From positions 209,871-273,870 of the forward strand of contig NW_006763155.1 of assembly GCF_000264905.1 (NCBI RefSeq): 64,000 nucleotides of DNA, in the 5' to 3' direction. Under the pieces are notes generated by a model. It was not told the DNA's origin, ran no database searches, and was given only the letters and a program-made list of their open reading frames with translations. The translations under genes were made by a program, and so were the position numbers. Every line of letters starts with the position of its first letter. Position 1 is the stretch's first letter. Below, in pieces: positions 1-9,464 of the stretch. The stretch comes from Stereum hirsutum FP-91666 SS1 (taxonomy: Eukaryota; Basidiomycota; Agaricomycetes; Russulales; Stereaceae).

Positions 1-105
1 TCCTGGTCAGCGTCACACTCAGAACTACATGAACACATTTCTCAATGCTGAAGAGAAGACGGTTCGGAAAGGAGCAGACACGCTGCATCAAGCGACGAGC
101 TAGAC
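1..105. repeat. Right end of a preceding repeat unit (unit 0), truncated by the window
   Basis: These bases align with about 20,660-20,760, the right end of unit 1: both contain a block reading gcagacacgct-catca followed by acgacgagc, preceded by alignable sequence. After base 105 the sequence continues as the left part of unit 1. The simplest reading is that the tandem array has another unit to the left. The overlap is short and diverged, so this is moderately supported. Confidence 0.5.
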
Positions 106-869
106 GGGGAATTCGGAAGCAGTTAAGAACAAACCGCCAGCCTCGACGGATATTAAAAGCTTGAGACTGACTAGTGAGAGATAGTGTGATACCAAACATG
201 TCGAGGATGTCAACCATGCAGAGAGACAGGCAGACGAGATTCCAGAGCCATGCCCAGACACAAAACCAACAGTGCAACCCAGAGCCAACGATCCCGAATC
301 TAGCAGCGAGTTTGAGAGCTCTTTGAGGGCGAATCAGTCACAAAGGAGAAGAGCACTGAGCACCCGAGCGAAAGCAACGATAAGTGGTTCGTTCACAGAA
401 CCGTCGAGAGTCAGCAGTGAAAGAGCTACGGGTGGTGGTGAGGGTCAACGAAGAGGAGAAGCGGGTGAAAAAAATGCTACCGTCGGCAGGTCTCGGTCCC
501 GAGTTGGGCCTCTTCCGGACCCTTCCGCGAGATGAATTTCTTTATCGCCACAAGCATTCCGCCACACCGCATCGTCTCCCTTTCCATTGCTCAGTCTCCC
601 CTCACCAATGGTAGCCACACAACCTGCCGATCGAGTCTAAGACGGCGAGCGTAATGCATACATGACGCGCTGCATATCACAACGAACGGTGTGTCGAGCC
701 CCGTTCGTACTTGCAAAAGAGTAGTATGACCCCTCCACAACCTCACCGTTCTCCTCTCGCTCGACGTCAGCTCTCAGCAGCGATGTAAAAAATGACATGG
801 ACCCTCTTCTCGCATGTAATACAGCATCACCGCACCTCCCGGCCTCTCGTTTTCCCTACGCAAACGACT
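106..869. other. No gene recognised; upstream flank of LOR-L
   Basis: No coding signal that I can support. The stretch around 430-600 resembles, in inverted orientation, the sequence upstream of LOR-R (about 15,900-16,060), so the two LOR copies share their 5' flanks as well as exons. Units 2 and 3 have counterparts at about 21,096-22,325 and 44,500-45,221. Confidence 0.4.
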
Positions 870-1563
870 ATGGGTCTTCTGACACCACCATACCGGTCAA
901 TCCGTCTGCCTCGAACCCTTCGACCTCCCATCCTCAACATGAAGGTGAAGATGGAGAATTGCGTTAGCGATTGACCCGGGGAGCAGAATGTGGCGAGCTG
1001 CGGTGGATAAGCGTATAGTTGGAACAGTACGTTTCTCTTTGTTTCACGGCTCTCGTTGTCTCCTCTATCCCATCACTGTTCCTGGGATTCTACTCCTGCC
1101 CCATGAATCTATGCTGTCGTTTGTCAGTCAAGACCTTTGTTTGAACGACGATTGTGCAAATGGCGCCCATCCCCACCTTAATCAATGCTGTTCTGACTTT
1201 GGTCTGGATAGACGCCGCCGATCTCTGCACGACGACGAATAAATGCCCTGGTATGCTCTTCTTATCCTTTCATCTCTCTGCATCCTTGCCCTATCGTTTC
1301 GTATCCGAAGACGCACTCTTCTCATCCCTCCACGTCCTCTTGTCCTCCGCAGCCTTCCCTGTAGTTTGTCTTTCCATTATCATATCCCTCTGCGTCTACC
1401 TTTCATCATCACGTCTCACATTCTTTTGCTTCAATCGCCAGCTGACTCTCTCCTCAAACACAGTATCTGGATGCTCACGCATAATTGGCCCCTTCCACAA
1501 CCACGCCTCCGCGAGCGTTTCATCCTCCCACGCGATCTCATCGATGCGCAGTGTAATGATACC
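870..1563 (+). pseudogene. LOR-L copy 1: decayed LURP-one-related (tubby-like) gene
   Basis: Remnant of a LURP-one-related protein (LOR/DUF567, PF04525), a small tubby-C-terminal-like beta barrel of unclear role in fungi. Exon 1 starts with MGL at 870 and keeps LPRTLRPPILN, matching LEPFHPPIGLN of the better preserved right-hand copies. About 33 bp coding the next residues are deleted and the frame then breaks. A GGA-TAA-GCG at about 1006 replaces the codon that is Gln in LOR-R copy 3. Exon 2 (about 1150-1250) retains DLCT; exon 3 (about 1441-1563) reads RIIGPFHNHASASVSSSH, matching MIASFPNLASANAASSSH. No last exon was found. It is not expected to make a functional protein. Confidence 0.6.
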
Positions 1564-1564
1564 G

Positions 1565-3418
1565 GTGCGTTTTTTCTCTTTCTTCATTCGGTTTTCATTT
1601 GTGAAACATCAGCTTCATGCGCTCATCGCATACACTATTCCTTTTCCCTCACATCATCGTATTCCGCATTCAAATGAACGACATCCCGATCCTCTCTTGC
1701 CCACATCGTTGGCGTTACGTTTTGATAATACCTTTACCACGTACTCTTTGCGTCATCTTTCTCCGTCGACCTCTTTTGAATAGACCAGCCGTATGTACCG
1801 ATTCTCACCATTCCTTTTCCACGGCTACTGCCTCGGCTACTGCCTCGGCTACTCATACCTTACCACCATACTCGTCCTCCTTTCTTCCTTATGCAGGCAT
1901 TTCGCTACCTATCACATCAAGTACAACATGTCTTGTCGCCCTCGCCCTCCTCATCCATGTTTTTCTACCTTCACGCGCCTTTCACTGGCGCATATATCAG
2001 TGTTTCCGCCCTGCTCCGGCCCTCCGATCTCGATAGCATCAATATATCGTCATCTCCTCTAATCCTCCAACTAACTACGCGTTATGTGAGTGATGTTTCC
2101 ATTCAGTGCCCTCTCGTTTCCTATTGCAGCCATTCACGTTCCATCGCTGGCTGTGCTCGGATGCGATATGTTTGCCTGCGCGCTATACGTTCAGGAAGGC
2201 TTGATTGTTGGTTTCCGCGCCCGTGGGCGAGACGAGAGGAGAGCGAAGACGGGCACTGATATATATTGGGGCAAGAACACGAAATTGGCCCTCGAGACAT
2301 CCAGTCGTTGGTCGGGTTGCCAATACATGCGTCTGCGCTCGGGTCCCTGTGCATTTGTTTCAGATATAAACACCTTGGGAGCAAAGTGACATTCGTATTC
2401 GTTCTCGATGCTAGAATCGACGATCGTTCACTCGCTTGGGTGACACACAGCGAGTATGTTGGCTCTGTGGCGTTCTGCGATCTCCTTCGTTGATGCCAGA
2501 TGCACCTTTCTTATGCACCACGACTGATTCATTCACACCTTTAGTCTAGGCTACATTCCACATACGACCTTCGATCTTCATGTCCTTCAGATTTCGCGAA
2601 AGTCGTGTTTTTCGGGATGCTCGTCTATATCCTCTTCGCTTTTCCTTCTTTCGGTTCTCAATTCGATCGTGTCTCCTCAAGCGCCATATTTTGGATACTT
2701 TGGGGTCTCGGAGTTAGCAGCCATCCGAGCCAACGATACTAGACGTGGGAGATACAGCCGATTTTTGCATCTATTACTTCCTCCCTCAGTCGGCTCCCAT
2801 TCAAGGGTCCAGGTAGGATACGAGTGTCGAGTGCCGTTCCAAGTTCGGCGGCCATTGTGCTCATCCTGACCATTTTTGCTGCGAGAACTTCGGCTCTAGA
2901 GGTGAGGCCCGATCACGTTCCAGATATAAGGCAATGGGGAGAGTGCTTCGGACTGGGCTGGAGGCGCCGTTCAAAAGCGCCTTTGCATGAAATATTTCAG
3001 GGCAGTTATGCATGTACAATTGCTCCTTGTGTCGGTAGGAAAGTTTTGATACACTTTGAAGCAGGAACTAGCTGTTGCGTTCTGGTCTTGTCCCTTCGAC
3101 ATCGAAGTAGGCGCTACGCTGGTATGGAGTGGAACTGAGCTTGTACGATTGTGGGTTCACCCATGTTTTGCGCGTGTTCGATCTCAAGGCTGAGTTCCCG
3201 AGGGCGGTCATAATATTAGATTGGTATTTCGAGTCTATACTGCCGTATCTGTGAGTCGAACGGCATGGGCGCCGTCTCCGCGACTGGCATAGCGGGTCAA
3301 ATTATATCTCCCTACCTGCGGTACCCTGACCTGGTCCTTGCTATAACTTGTCTAGAATGCGTTATTGTTAGCTTTCTCTCGCTACAAACGTACCGCCGTA
3401 TCAATCGTACGCGTTCTG
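1565..3418. other. No gene recognised between LOR-L and gene A
   Basis: T/C-rich in the first kilobase and without a credible gene. At 1822-1852 a 12-bp motif (ggctactgcctc) is repeated about 2.5 times; unit 3 has a single diverged copy, so it expanded in unit 1. The section 2,650-3,250 is conserved in the other units (26,110-26,750 and 47,210-47,880), including the word tcaagcgccatatt, but its best frames are short and inconsistent. It may be a decayed gene or conserved 5' flank. Confidence 0.4.
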
Positions 3419-3463
3419 ATGGGAGTGCTCCACTCCCATGAAGCCTCATGTGCATTAAATATA
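3419..3463 (+). promoter_or_regulatory. Candidate core promoter of gene A: perfect hairpin plus TATA-like box
   Basis: A 9-bp perfect inverted repeat (ATGGGAGTG, 3-base loop ctc, CACTCCCAT) lies at 3419-3439. About 17 bp further on is attaaatatagg. The same arrangement occurs before genes B and C at nearly the same distance from the start codon (TATA-like box about 290 bp upstream). Flanking sequence in the unit is less conserved. That this is the promoter is inference. Confidence 0.4.
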
Positions 3464-3752
3464 GGCCCGAGGGTTCCATACGACGTTCAAGTCGAAGGCG
3501 TCAATGGACAATTCAGCGGGTTGTTATCAATCTAGACGCACACGAAGGTTTGAAAGAATCATGCTGCCAGCAGAAGGCAATGATGCCTTCACGAAACAAC
3601 GTGGTACATGCGTGTTGAAATAGTCTCACGAAGGAAGGTGTGCATGGTCGTCTCTTCCCTTGGACGCGAGCTCGCTCACACCTTACCCTCACCCCAATAC
3701 GCTCACCTATCCGTCTCACCTCAATCTATATCTTTGTACACCACTTCAGGCC

Positions 3753-4454
3753 ATGGATCAAGAGAATATTAGCATTGAGGAGATTCTAAAGCAAGTTCAG
3801 GCCTCTCTCGCAGAACAAATCAGAGCCGCTGTGTCTCAGACTGAAGACAGGATGAAGTCGGAATTCGAGGAAAAGCTGAGTAATGCCGCAGCCACCGCTG
3901 CTGCTGCGACGCTTCAGCATGAACAGGAGATACGTGCCGCTATTTCACAGTCAGAGGAGAAATCAAAGGATAGGATCGAGAAATTAGAGGCGGCTGTTGC
4001 GGAGGCGCGGAAGGACGAAGATGTTGGTCCAAGAAATCTTGTCGTGTGTATAGATGGAACTGCGAATCAATTCGGCATAAAGGTACGCCCGCGGCGCAGC
4101 CACTCCTGCAGCAGCTTTCCAATATAGCCTCCCGTTGCTCTCAGAACTCCAATGTCGTCGAGCTCTATCACCTCCTTGTGAAGGACAAGCGTCAAATCAC
4201 CTTCTACAACAGTGGTATAGGGACGTATGCTAAACCTTCCTGGCGTTCGTTATCCTATTGGAGGCAAGCCATCGGACACACCATCGACCTCATGATCGCG
4301 TGGTGCGTGCTCAGCTAGCCGTCTGATGAACATTCGAGTCTGAGATTTTTCTAGGAACTATGAAAGAATAATACAGGAGGCATACCTGTGGCTGTCGGAG
4401 AACTATCGCGACGGCGACCGTGTTTTCCTATTCGGTATGCTTGGTTCACAGTTT

Positions 4455-4485
<31 letters not shown>

Positions 4486-7400
4486 CGCGTGGAGCTGACC
4501 TTTCGTCATCGTTCAGGATTTTCTCGTGGAGCATACCAGGTCCGATGTCTATCAGCCATGATTGATACGGTACGAAGGCACTGTCCGATTGACTTCAGCA
4601 TACACTGACGTATATCGGACACAGGTCGGTTTAATTCATCGAGGAAACGATGCTCAAATTCCGTTGTATGTTGTTCTCTATATCCTGCAGCATTGTATTG
4701 ACCATCAGGATGACAGTGCATATGAGCTGTATGCCTCTACCGGAAAGGTTTGCCGCACTGTCCTGGGTACTTCTATATGTGCATATCACTGACAATGATT
4801 CCGCCGAACGATAGGAAAACAGCACGACCACCACGGTGTGGTTAATTAATGTGCTGTTTTGGTTGGGAATACCTGCGATATCTTTCATATTTACGCTATT
4901 CTATCACCACCCCGTGTCTCACATTCTCTGGACATTCTTTGCTCTCATCGAATGGTTCGTACGTATCACGGTTTCAATACTCGTGGCATCCACCGTCCTA
5001 CTACTGTGAGTCCTTACTCGATCGCAATGACTTGCACTGACTGTTGAATATTACTAGTCTTGGAATAATTCCCTCGTAAGTCGGCTCCGCCCCATGGATG
5101 CGAATAGTGATACATTTTCTTCTAGTCCGCAGGAAATATATACCACCCGACTGCAGGTTGCGTTCATTATATCTTGACTTGTTCCACATCAGGCTAACAC
5201 TGGTATGATATCTCATAGCTCACCGACGATAGCAAGATAAAGCAATTCCAGGACATGTTCTCCAAAACCTCTTCGTCAATCTTCACTTTGTCGCTCATAA
5301 CATGGCCTCCGGCAGACTTGAAGTTTGCTGGCATGCACCATCGTATGGTGAGTAGATATCAAATTACCTCAACACTGACTCGGACACATGCTAGAGCTAT
5401 CTTGCTTTTATAAATGCTTTCTCGTAGGCCAAAGTCTATAACCCTTTTAAGCGGAGGCTCGTGGTCACGAAAGACGTGAAGCAAGCCAGTGAAGTGGATA
5501 TCGGGAATACCAAGGAAGACGTCAGTGACGACCCGAAAGAGATGGCTAAACGATTCAAAAAGTCTTTCTCTCGGGAGGTACAGGTACATTTTGTGGGAGC
5601 GTGGTCCGTACTTTTTCCCCTAAAATCTCATCGCACGTATTCCTGACGATTGAAGTACACAGGGATACTGTATCTTCCGTTGGGATCGTTCGTGACAAGG
5701 TTCTACCTGGGACGACTTCGGGAATGAAGCATGTTACGTTCTTCCGTCATGCGTTGGCCCTCGATGAGAGACGCGTTAAATTTCTTCCGGAGTATGCGTA
5801 CGAGGGTAGCCACTTTCCGGATGCGAAGAGAGATACAGAGGAGAAAACCAGAAATGTTTCCAACACAACCCTTGCAATGCATAGAAAGGGGGCGCACGTG
5901 TCTCTTGTGGCTCCGCAATCTATTATGTGAGTATGGAGGGCCGACTGTTGATAAATTAGTTGCTCACTAAATCACAGGAGCGGTGGAAAAGTTAACAGTG
6001 AGGCAGAGGAAAAAGCCATGAATCATTCCAGCACAACTCTTCTATCGCATACAAAGGAGGTGTGGTTTGCGGGTACCCACTCGGATATGTGAGTGGGCAG
6101 GTCGGAATTTTGATGGTTCTGGTCGCTCATCCAATCACAGCGGCGGTGGAAACATTCAAAATCCGGAGATGAATCGCAGCGACCCTCCCTTGCGCTGGAT
6201 GTCGTACGAAGCAACGGCAGCAGGCTTGCGTCTGGAACCGTTCACGAGGGAATGGGAAATTCAATCGAAGATCAACGTACACGAATCACTGGCAGGTCCA
6301 TGGTACATACTCGAGTATCTGCGCTTGACACATCTCACATATGACGGCGCGAGTAATGTGACACGTTGGTACGCAGCAGAATTGTGGTTTGTCAAAGTGT
6401 CACTCACATCTATGCTGTAGGTTTCATTCTGGTGCTGGCCGGTACATTAAGCCTGGTCAAAAGCTGCACAGTTCAGTCCTCCATGGTGCTCAACAGAAGA
6501 ATGGTTCTTATGAACCGAAAGCCCTACTCGAGAAGTTTGAAGGCGGTGATATCGGTATAACGTCTTGGTCTGAATTATCTGGGATCGAGATGAAGAATCT
6601 ACCCAACTACGTCGAGCGCGACCTTTATGATCGCGCGCTCGAGCTGGTGAGCGACATTTCTTCTGCAGAAGATCACAGCCGGAAACGCAACAATATCATG
6701 GAGCTGGTCAAGCAATTTGTTTCGATGGTATCTTCTCGTGCGTTTCTTCATCGTTGTAATATGTTGATGGCACTGATGCCTTTATCCAGCTGATGAAGCT
6801 CGGGCCTTACGCGAGACTCCCGACATCAAATACACTCTTCGGGCTGGAGGACATCTTCCTCGAGATATTCATCTCAGCATACTACAAAGCAGCAAATTAC
6901 TATTTAGAGAAGACGAACAAGTGGATATCTTTCCAGATAGAGGTCAGTTTCCACATCACGGAAAGACCCTACCGCTAATTAACCAAGACTCTCAGGAGTC
7001 GGATTTATTCCATCGTCAATCGCCAGTTTTCCGGGCGGAAGACATATTGCTGTGGCCAAAGAGTTTGGCAACACCATCGAAGTACACAGTGTGGCGGATC
7101 ACGACAGGCCCGCCACGTTGACGAGAACGCTCGACGGACACAAGTCTGCGGTACTTTGTCTTTCGTTGTCGTCCCATGGAGCGTTTCTGGCGTCTGGCGG
7201 TCTTGATCGCTGTGCTCGAGTATGGAGTATCGAAACCTCTGAGAACTTGTGCGTCATTAAACATAGCGACGTTGTTGGATCCGTCGTACTGTCCGCAGAT
7301 GGCACGCTCGTGGCCTCCGGATCTGCGGATGGCACAATCAAAATTTTAGACGTAGCCACAGGCGCACCCAGCGCGGCCACACCCTTGGATCACACGAGTA

Positions 7401-8809
7401 CCATCACGTCACTGGCTTTTTCATCCAGCAACTCACTCCTTTCCTCTGGATCGTCCGACGGGACAATCCACATCCATTCCCTATCCGGAGACGACACTCC
7501 AGCTCCTTCTATAGCATCATTGCAGGGTCACACCGCAGGAGTCATCTCCCTCGCCTTTTCCCCGAATTGCCATCAACTCGCCTCCGGATCTTACGACTGC
7601 ACGATACGTGTTTGGGACCTGCAAAGTAGCGATACCCATGTTCGAATCCTATACGGCCACACCGGCTGGATCACATCGCTTGCCTTCTCTCAGGACGGAG
7701 AGCACATTGTCTCTGGATCGACTGATTCGACCTGTCGTTTGTGGGAATCTCAAACTAGTCGGTCGGTCAATCCTCCAATCAAGTTTTTCGACGAGTGGGT
7801 CTCCTCCGTCAACTTCTCACCGGACGGGAAGAGCATCCTTGCTTCTTCCGTTGATGGCACGATTGGCTCCAGGAGCATTGATATCTCCGAGACCTATCGA
7901 GAGTGCCTCTACGGACACACCTCCTACGTCAACTCCATTTCATTCTCCCCAGATAGCAAACAACTCGTCTCATGCTCTTCCGATCTCACGATCCGCGTCT
8001 GGGACGTACAACCCGGCACAGAATCTCTTCACCCACTCGAAGGCCATACAGACTCCGTTATGTCCGTTCAATTCTCTCCGGACGGTTCCCTCATTGCCTC
8101 CGGTTCTTACGACGGAACGGTTCGGATTTGGGATGCGGTGACTGGGAAGCAGAAAGGTGAACCCCTACGAGGTCATACCGAGGCTGTCATTTCTGTCGGA
8201 TTCTCGCCGGATGGGAAACACCTCGTTTCCGGTTCTGACGCTCGCAATGTCCGTGTATGGAACGTCGAAACGAGGTCCGAGGCTTTCAAGCCACTCGAAG
8301 GGCGTAGAGGACAGGTTTTGTCCGTGCAGTATTCGCCAGATGGGCGATATATCGTCTCTGGCTCGGATGATAGGACAGTACGCCTTTGGGATGCACACAC
8401 GGGGGAGGCCGTCGGAGAGCCATTCCGTGGTCATGGCTTTCCTGTCTCTTCTGTCGCATTCTCACCCGATGGCACACGCATCGTCTCCGGCTCCTACGAT
8501 CACACCATCCGCATCTGGGATACGAAGACGGGGAAGGCGGTGAGAGAGCCCTTGGGAGGTCACACCAACTTTGTCTTGTCAGTCGCATACTCTCCGGATG
8601 GGAAGCGGATTGTTTCTGGCTCTGTGGATAAGACTGTCCGTGTCTGGGATGCGGAGACGGGGAAGGAGGTTTTCAAGCCTATGGGAGGCCATACCGACTA
8701 CGTGTGGTCTGTCGCATGGTCGCCGGATGGACAGCTCATCGCATCGGCTTCGGACAACAAGACGATTCGGCTTTGGAACGCGAATACGGGAGAGTCGATC
8801 AAGTTTTAG
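3753..8809 (+). CDS. Gene A: DUF2235 lipase-like domain, membrane insert, 13 WD40 repeats (1374 aa)
   Basis: Exons 3753-4082, 4145-4302, 4355-4434, 4517-4569, 4625-4665, 4717-4747, 4815-5005, 5058-5075, 5126-5156, 5219-5347, 5428-5603, 5663-5926, 5978-6088, 6141-6368, 6421-6737, 6790-6942, 6996-8809; 4125 nt with agreeing phases. Residues 5-90 are charged heptads (coiled coil). DUF2235 follows: VVCIDGTANQFG (Asp101), nucleophile elbow GFSRG (Ser192), WDTVSSVG (Asp414), GTHSDIGGG (His535); Ser-Asp-His is inferred to be the triad by analogy with Tle1 phospholipases. A hydrophobic insert at 239-261 and 266-300 should anchor it to a membrane. WD40 repeats run from about 818 to the end. Unlike B and C, one intron reads through in frame (exon 10), and exons 12-13 hold a private duplication. 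A role as NLR-like immune or incompatibility protein is inference. The start is the first ATG before the coiled coil and is shared by position with the paralogs. Confidence 0.88.
4457..4485 (+). repeat. 29-base T run in intron 3 of gene A
   Basis: An uninterrupted run of 29 T lies in the intron before the GFSRG exon. The same intron in gene C has only short T runs (ttttgtttt), and gene B has none. This is a copy-specific homopolymer expansion that also lengthens the polypyrimidine tract. The exact length may be affected by sequencing error. Confidence 0.85.
5835..6170 (+). repeat. Private 168-bp tandem duplication inside the DUF2235 domain of gene A
   Basis: Two copies (5835-6002 and 6003-6170), each containing the end of one exon, an intron and the start of the next. 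Both translate in frame: TEEKTRNVSNTTLAMH in the first aligns with EEKAMNHSSTTLLSH in the second. The second keeps VWFAGTHSD-IGGGN. In the first the corresponding residues read HVSLVAPQS-MSGGK, so the catalytic HSD has become PQS. Genes B and C lack it. Confidence 0.8.
7139..8806 (+). repeat. WD40 repeat array of gene A (13 repeats, about 126-bp period)
   Basis: Thirteen consecutive repeats of 40-46 residues without an intron, typically GHT-x-x-V-x-SVAFSPDG-x-x-IVSGS-x-D-x-TVRVWDAxTG. Repeats 1-6 are more diverged (repeat 6 lacks its W-D end); repeats 7-13 are alike and share long identical nucleotide words. Thirteen blades would fit two propellers. Similar repeats within one exon favour unequal crossing-over and gene conversion. 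Confidence 0.9.
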
Positions 8810-9436
8810 GGTGGTGTCCGAGCGAGTGGGTTTTATGTCGACGAATAGCTTCCGGTATGTTTCATTGTGCAGAATTGTTATTATTCCCTTACCATGCTGA
8901 CTTTCTTGTTTTCAAAGGTGGTTCGAGGGATATTCACTTGTTCATTCAGTGTATTGAACCTCCCTTCCTTCGTGTTATCGCATGACTCAACATTCCAATA
9001 CCTACTGGCCTCTTGCCTCGTTTTGCAGTTTCATTCACGCTATGAATACATGTCTCATCCGCCATCGACTGATAATTGTGCGTTACGTGGTCGTATCGTC
9101 CGGTATTCGAGTGTAGTTTCCATTTTGTATCATACATAGGTTACTCGTAACCAAATAGCCCTCGTTCCGTCTATCCTCGCTCCATGCCTGTGTATCAGTC
9201 GTTATTTTACGGTACTCACGCGTACGTTCACTGTTTCCGCTGCATAAAGTCCTTGGTGATTCTCCGACATGATACGTTCTCGGTATAATGTCTGCCACAC
9301 GAACGACGTGCTGATGGTTCGGATCCGACAGGACAGTGATCTCATCGTCTCTCAGGCTTTCCTACACTTTTTCTGTGGATATATGCTCGCTTCCTCTGTA
9401 CATACTTACCATGCCGCTCCTCGGTCTAGGCAAGAC

Positions 9437-9464
9437 ATTTCCGACTCATTAATGAGTCGGAAAT
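9437..9464. repeat. Perfect 28-bp palindrome, absent from sister units
   Basis: The sequence atttccgactcatt is followed directly by its reverse complement with no loop. Unit 3 at about 54,022-54,044 has gacaatgagtcggaaatcaag, that is only the right half. Unit 1 therefore gained the left arm as an inverted copy of the right arm, probably by template switching at a fork. Confidence 0.85.

Noticed and set aside
1154..1783. 209-codon + strand frame near the left edge
   Set aside because: It runs across LOR-L exons 2 and 3 and their introns in C/T-rich sequence; units 2 and 3 do not keep it open.
4748..4814. Alternative reading in which several introns are coding and the large gene is fragmented
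   Set aside because: All introns have GT-AG borders at the same places in three paralogs, and joining them gives totals divisible by three with no stop.
8165..8588. Long antisense frames across the WD40 exons of all three genes
   Set aside because: They are shadows of repetitive codons in the sense frame and have no splice or start context.
7139..8806. WD40 arrays as a CRISPR or satellite
   Set aside because: Period of about 126 bp with intact reading frame and WD40 motifs; it is protein-coding repetition.
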